Shown here: one piece after another, positions 60,144 through 64,000 of the stretch | Numbering within the stretch: position 1 is the first letter of the stretch | Layout of the letters: every line of letters starts with the position of its first letter | DNA from: Clostridium pascui | GTDB taxonomy: Bacteria; Bacillota; Clostridia; Clostridiales; Clostridiaceae | Length of the DNA stretch: 64,000 nucleotides | Assembly (NCBI RefSeq): GCF_016908015.1 | Contig: NZ_JAFBDB010000004.1 | Location: 1 to 64,000, forward strand | Direction of reading: 5' to 3' | The notes under the pieces: generated by a model | What the model was told of the DNA's origin: nothing | Databases searched by the model: none | The model's input: the letters and a program-made list of their open reading frames with translations, nothing else | Position numbers and translations under genes: made by a program

Positions 60144-61577
60144 TTAATTGTTAACATCCAATGGACAGCATACTTTACCTGGATTCATAATACAGTTCGG
60201 GTCAAAGACTTTTTTAATACCTTTCATTAATTCCATATTTACTTCTCCAACACTATCTGCTAAATAGCTCATCTTTCCACTGCCAATTCCATGTTCACCT
60301 GAAACAAGGCCACCATATTTTGTTGCCTCTTCGTAAATAATCTTGAAGAATTTATGAACTCTTGACTTAAACTCCTCTTCTTCTAAATCATTACTGCATT
60401 GATATATGTGAAGGTTTCCATCTCCTGCATGTCCAAAACTCTTAATAGTAAGTCCACATTCGTCACCAGTTTTATTTACAAATTCAACATAAGAAGCAAT
60501 TTTATTTACTGGAACTACAACATCACATTCATCTAATAATTTTGTTTCTGCCATAATTGCTTCTAAGAAGCTAGAACGAGCTGCCCATGCATCTTTTATC
60601 TTTGCAGGTGTATCAGCTACAAGAACATCTATTGCTCCTGCCTCTAATACTATTTCACTAGCCTGCTCAATAAGATTATTTAATTCATCTTCGTTGTCTG
60701 CATCTAAAGTAACAAGTAAATAAGCATTTGCAGTTACTCCATCAATTACTTGTGGAAATACACTCTTTCCAACATATCTTTCACTAGAAAGAACAATCTC
60801 TCTTTCCATAAATTCAATTGCTTGTGGATTCATTTGTTCCATTTTAAATTTAGGAACAGTAGAAACACAATCATGTAAATTTTCAAAAGGAATAATTAAA
60901 CTAGTAACTACCTTTGGTGCTGGCATAACCTTCAAAGTAAGTTCTGTAATAATTCCAAGAGTACCTTCAGAACCGATCATTAAATTTAAAAGACTATAAC
61001 CTGAACTTGTTTTTGATACTGTAGCTCCAAACTTAGTAATTTCTCCTGTTGGAAGAACAACTGTCATTGCACGTACATAATCACGTGTTGCCCCATATTT
61101 AACAGCCCTCATTCCTCCTGCATTTGTTGAAACATTTCCCCCGAGGCATGCAAACTTTTCACCTGGATCTGGGGCGTATAATAATCCTTGTTTTAAACAA
61201 TCCTCTGCAAGATCATTTAACAAAACACCAGATTGAACATGAACTACAAAATTTTCCAAATCATAAGAGATTATTTTATTCATCTTTGTAAGATCAATTA
61301 AAACTCCTCCGAGTAGTGGAACTGCTCCTCCTGCAAGTCCTGTTCCTGCTCCTCTTGGGGTTACTGGTATCTTATTTTCATTACATATTTTTACTACTGC
61401 AGCAACTTCCTCTGTAGAGTTGGCCATTAATACAACTTGTGGAGCCATTTTTCCGTAAATAGGCATTTCATCATGAGAATAATCTTCATTGATATCATCA
61501 CCTGTTAAAATATGTCCTGGAGCTGCCTCCTGTAATTTTGAGATTATTTCTTCTGTCAACTCGTTATACTTAACCAT
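60144..61577 (-). CDS. lctD: FAD-dependent lactate dehydrogenase (GlcD/LctD-like)
   Basis: A 477-aa flavoprotein of the GlcD/D-lactate dehydrogenase (VAO) family: VTPRGAGTGLAGGAVPLLGG FAD loop, TNAGGMRAVKYGATRDYV, LMIGSEGTLGIITELTLKV, and the C-terminal metal/substrate His region IKSFGHAGDGNLHI with HGIGSGKM. In Acetobacterium and clostridia such an enzyme works with EtfAB, oxidising lactate to pyruvate with NAD+ while spending ferredoxin by flavin-based electron confurcation. The etfA just upstream in the operon and lactate permease between them strongly support that. ATG 61577 has AAAGGA 9 nt upstream. Confidence 0.9.
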   Translation of the reverse strand: MVKYNELTEEIISKLQEAAPGHILTGDDINEDYSHDEMPIYGKMAPQVVLMANSTEEVAAVVKICNENKIPVTPRGAGTGLAGGAVPLLGGVLIDLTKMNKIISYDLENFVVHVQSGVLLNDLAEDCLKQGLLYAPDPGEKFACLGGNVSTNAGGMRAVKYGATRDYVRAMTVVLPTGEITKFGATVSKTSSGYSLLNLMIGSEGTLGIITELTLKVMPAPKVVTSLIIPFENLHDCVSTVPKFKMEQMNPQAIEFMEREIVLSSERYVGKSVFPQVIDGVTANAYLLVTLDADNEDELNNLIEQASEIVLEAGAIDVLVADTPAKIKDAWAARSSFLEAIMAETKLLDECDVVVPVNKIASYVEFVNKTGDECGLTIKSFGHAGDGNLHIYQCSNDLEEEEFKSRVHKFFKIIYEEATKYGGLVSGEHGIGSGKMSYLADSVGEVNMELMKGIKKVFDPNCIMNPGKVCCPLDVNN

Positions 61578-61620
61578 AATAATCATTCCTTTCCAATTTT
61601 ATTCTTACCCTATAATATTC

Positions 61621-63177
61621 TTATAAAAATAATGTTCCTAAAAAACATATGATGCCACCAACAACTACGTAAAATATATAGTATTTAAACATACTTCCGA
61701 GTATTTTACTTTCTGAACCTGACTTATTAATTGCACTTGCACCAATTGCAATACTTTGAGGACAAATCATCTTTCCAATACCCCCTCCAAGAGCATTGGC
61801 TGATGCCATCCATGCCGCAGGAAGTCCAAGATTTTTTGCTGTTTCTACTTGTAAGCCTCCAAATAAAACACTTGTTGATGTACCTGAGCCTGTAACAAAT
61901 CCTCCAATGGATCCAATTAATGGGGAAATCAATGGATATGCTCCTCCAGTAGCTACAACTAGAAAACTTGCCATATCTGAAATCATTCCGCTATAGCCCA
62001 TTATCTTTGCTACTGACATAACCGCACAAATTGTAACTATTGTTTTCCAGTTTCCCTTTAATGTATCCCTCAATACTTCTAACATGGTTGATATTTTTGC
62101 ACCTTGAACAAAGCCTCCAATAATTGCAGCAACAAAAATAATAACACCTGGTGTATTGATCCAACTAAAGCTTAATTTATTTCCACCCTGTCCAGCATAT
62201 ACAACCATAACAGTTTTGTATTTTGCAATAAAATGGTTAATTGGTGGACATAGAGTTGATGTAGCAAGTAGCATTATGAATATTAGAATAAACGAACACC
62301 ATGCCTGTAACCCCTTGCCAAGTGATAAAGCTGTTTCTTCCTTTTTACCATTAACTTCAATTGCCGCAGCACAACACTCTGCTTCAACTTGAGGATTTTT
62401 ATTAAGGACTTTTGCTGCAATAACTGTACATACCATACAACAAATAGAACCTACTATATTTGGAAGTTCTGCTCCAACTACTGTTGCTGTAATGTACCAA
62501 GGTAGTACAAATGATATTGCAGAAATTAATGTAATAAGAAATGCTCCCTTTAATGCCTTTATTCCACCACCTACAATGTATACCATAATAAATGGGCTGA
62601 TAAAACAGAGAATTGCTTGAATTATTGCTGTATTTGCTGCTAATGTACCGGATTCAATTCCGGTTATTGCTGAAAGCGTTACCAAAGGTATTCCTACTGA
62701 TCCAAATGCAGTTGGTGTACTATTAGCAACCAAACATGCTAGAACTGCTGAAATTGGATTTAATCCAATACCAGCAAGCATTGATGCTGGAATAGCAACG
62801 GCTGTACCAAACCCAGCCATTCCTTCCATAAAATTTCCAAATCCCCATCCAATAATTAATACTAAAACTCTTTTGTCAGTAGAGACTCCAGCCAACATTT
62901 GTTTTATAGATTCCATTGCACCTGTACGTAAAGTCAAATTATACGCAAACAAAGCTGCAACAATAACTAAACAAATTGGCCACAAGGCGTTTAGTGTTCC
63001 CTCCAATATAGCTGATGCAGCATAAACTGCATTGAATTTCCAAAAGCCAACAGCTAAAACTACTGTAATGGCAAGTGTAATAAGGCAAGCTTTATAACCT
63101 GGCATTTTCAATTTACTTAATGCAACTATCAGCCAAACAATTGGTATTATGGCTATTAAAAAATTTAAAAACAACAT
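61621..63177 (-). CDS. lctP: L-lactate permease
   Basis: A 518-aa polytopic membrane transporter of the LctP family with about 13 helices. Family signatures: GWGFGNFMEGMAGFGTAVAIPASML, VANSTPTAFGSVGIPLVTLSAITG, GSIGGFVTGSGTSTSVLFGGLQVETA and MASANALGGGIGKMICPQSIAI. It imports lactate with H+. GAGGGG lies before the ATG. It stands between etfA and the lactate dehydrogenase gene, matching the lct operons of acetogens. Confidence 0.95.
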   Translation of the reverse strand: MLFLNFLIAIIPIVWLIVALSKLKMPGYKACLITLAITVVLAVGFWKFNAVYAASAILEGTLNALWPICLVIVAALFAYNLTLRTGAMESIKQMLAGVSTDKRVLVLIIGWGFGNFMEGMAGFGTAVAIPASMLAGIGLNPISAVLACLVANSTPTAFGSVGIPLVTLSAITGIESGTLAANTAIIQAILCFISPFIMVYIVGGGIKALKGAFLITLISAISFVLPWYITATVVGAELPNIVGSICCMVCTVIAAKVLNKNPQVEAECCAAAIEVNGKKEETALSLGKGLQAWCSFILIFIMLLATSTLCPPINHFIAKYKTVMVVYAGQGGNKLSFSWINTPGVIIFVAAIIGGFVQGAKISTMLEVLRDTLKGNWKTIVTICAVMSVAKIMGYSGMISDMASFLVVATGGAYPLISPLIGSIGGFVTGSGTSTSVLFGGLQVETAKNLGLPAAWMASANALGGGIGKMICPQSIAIGASAINKSGSESKILGSMFKYYIFYVVVGGIICFLGTLFL

Positions 63178-63334
63178 TTTTTATCCCCTCATTCAATTTT
63201 TATATAGTAATGCCTTTTTATTAATTGACTCTAGCACCATATTCTGTCTATATAATTTTTGGGTTGTCACTTAAATGTCACTTTTTACATATGTTGTTTT
63301 CAATGCTCTTTTGTCCTATGCCGCTTCTATTGAT

Positions 63335-64000
63335 TTATTTTTCTTTTACTTTCTTCATTTCTTCAATCATAACCGGAAGAACTTCAGTTACATTTCCAAC
63401 AATAGCTACATCAGCTATTTCAAAAATTGGAGCGTCTTCATCTTTATTAATTGCTATAATATAATTAGAGCCTGTCATTCCAGATGTATGTTGTGTTGCT
63501 CCAGAAATACCACATGCAATATAAAGTTTTGGTGCTACAATCTTTCCTGATTGTCCAACTTGGTGTGCACGAGAAACCCATCCTTCTTCAATTACTGGTC
63601 TTGTTGCACCTACTACACCATCAAGTATAGATGCTAATTCTTTAACAAGTTTGAAGTTTTCTGCATTTCCCATTCCACGTCCACCAGAAACAATAACTTG
63701 TGCTTCCTCTAAATTAACAGATTCAGAAATTTCTTTTACTGTGTCTATAATTTTCGCCTTAATGCTGCTCTCTGGAATTTCTATTTTTTTCTCTGTAACA
63801 CCTGCATTTGAACTAGCTTCTGGCTTTGAAAAACTTCCATTTCTAACTGTCACTACAGCTGTACCTTCTACTTCAATATGTTCTAAAACTGTACCACCAT
63901 AAGCTGGTCTAGTATATATAACCTTATCATCAGTTTTATTCATTCCTATTACGTCACTTACACACCCTAAGGACATACGTCCTGCAATACGTGGTGCAAT
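63335..64000 (-). CDS. etfA: Electron transfer flavoprotein alpha subunit, C-terminal part (cut by window end)
   Basis: The open frame runs off the window edge; 221 codons plus the stop are visible. It has the EtfA FAD domain: YTRPAYGGTVLEHIE, IVSGGRGMGNAENFKLVKELA, GATRPVIEEGWVSRAHQVGQSGK, YIACGISGATQHTSGM and IAINKDEDAPIFEIADVAIVG. EtfA with EtfB (expected beyond the edge) shuttles or bifurcates electrons for acyl-CoA and lactate dehydrogenases. First visible gene of the etfA-lctP-lctD-acyl-CoA dehydrogenase run; the 157-bp gap before lctP holds no obvious feature. Confidence 0.95.
   Translation of the reverse strand: MAPRIAGRMSLGCVSDVIGMNKTDDKVIYTRPAYGGTVLEHIEVEGTAVVTVRNGSFSKPEASSNAGVTEKKIEIPESSIKAKIIDTVKEISESVNLEEAQVIVSGGRGMGNAENFKLVKELASILDGVVGATRPVIEEGWVSRAHQVGQSGKIVAPKLYIACGISGATQHTSGMTGSNYIIAINKDEDAPIFEIADVAIVGNVTEVLPVMIEEMKKVKEK

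Overview
The window is a stretch of low-GC, AT-rich Firmicutes chromosome, most likely Clostridium in the broad sense. The evidence is strong AGGAGG-type ribosome binding sites, U-tailed terminators, strongly A/T-ending codons, and strict-anaerobe genes: reverse rubrerythrin, [FeFe] hydrogenase, Etf-linked lactate oxidation and a selenocysteine-containing HesB-like protein. I cannot name the species. No phage, complete insertion sequence, CRISPR array or tRNA gene was found. Almost every gene is on the minus strand.

Layout. 1-0.5 kb: 5' end of a 16S rRNA gene with its leader and promoter. 0.8-3.5 kb: a DEAD-box RNA helicase and two tandem zinc-ribbon mini-proteins whose ~125-nt 5' leaders are conserved and can pair with their own ribosome binding sites. 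3.5-10.4 kb: a lone SIR2-like protein, tautomerase, Fe-alcohol dehydrogenase, orphan PhnD-like lipoprotein, a large imperfect inverted repeat, and a divergent LysR/YeiH pair. 10.5-21.1 kb: one long operon for poly-gamma-glutamate (ggt, DUF6305 lipoprotein, TRAP-type permease, a 47-aa membrane peptide, two AstE/AspA-like zinc hydrolases, pgsB, pgsC, pgsW, then a two-component system). 21.5-26.7 kb: housekeeping and unknown genes plus a HesB-like pair, one with an in-frame TGA and SECIS-like hairpin, the other with Cys at that codon. 27-37 kb: C4-dicarboxylate/aspartate metabolism: two racemase + symporter modules around aspartase, malic enzyme, a DcuSR-type two-component system, and a tyrosine phenol-lyase/tryptophanase gene that has lost its middle. 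37.5-49.7 kb: a membrane MutS-like ATPase, amidohydrolase, L,D-transpeptidase, a frameshifted M48 protease, a permease/DUF2000/MocR group, and seven small unrelated genes resembling an immunity-gene cluster; the end of this block carries a second, 5'-truncated copy of the transpeptidase. 49.7-54.8 kb: group-B-like [FeFe] hydrogenase with a small [2Fe-2S] partner, then aspartate dehydrogenase with a serine/threonine-type dehydratase and divergent LysR. 54.8-58.8 kb: ferrous iron uptake (feoA, feoB, FeoB-associated peptide) with two matching operators, a DtxR remnant, and DUF2325 and DUF3793 genes each behind a Fur-box-like site. 58.9-64 kb: acyl-CoA dehydrogenase, FAD-dependent lactate dehydrogenase, lactate permease and etfA (cut by the window edge).

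Taken together, the genes suggest an anaerobe that ferments aspartate/malate and lactate, makes hydrogen, controls iron tightly, probably produces and trims gamma-polyglutamate, and uses selenocysteine. All functional statements rest on reading motifs and family resemblance by eye; no database search was run.
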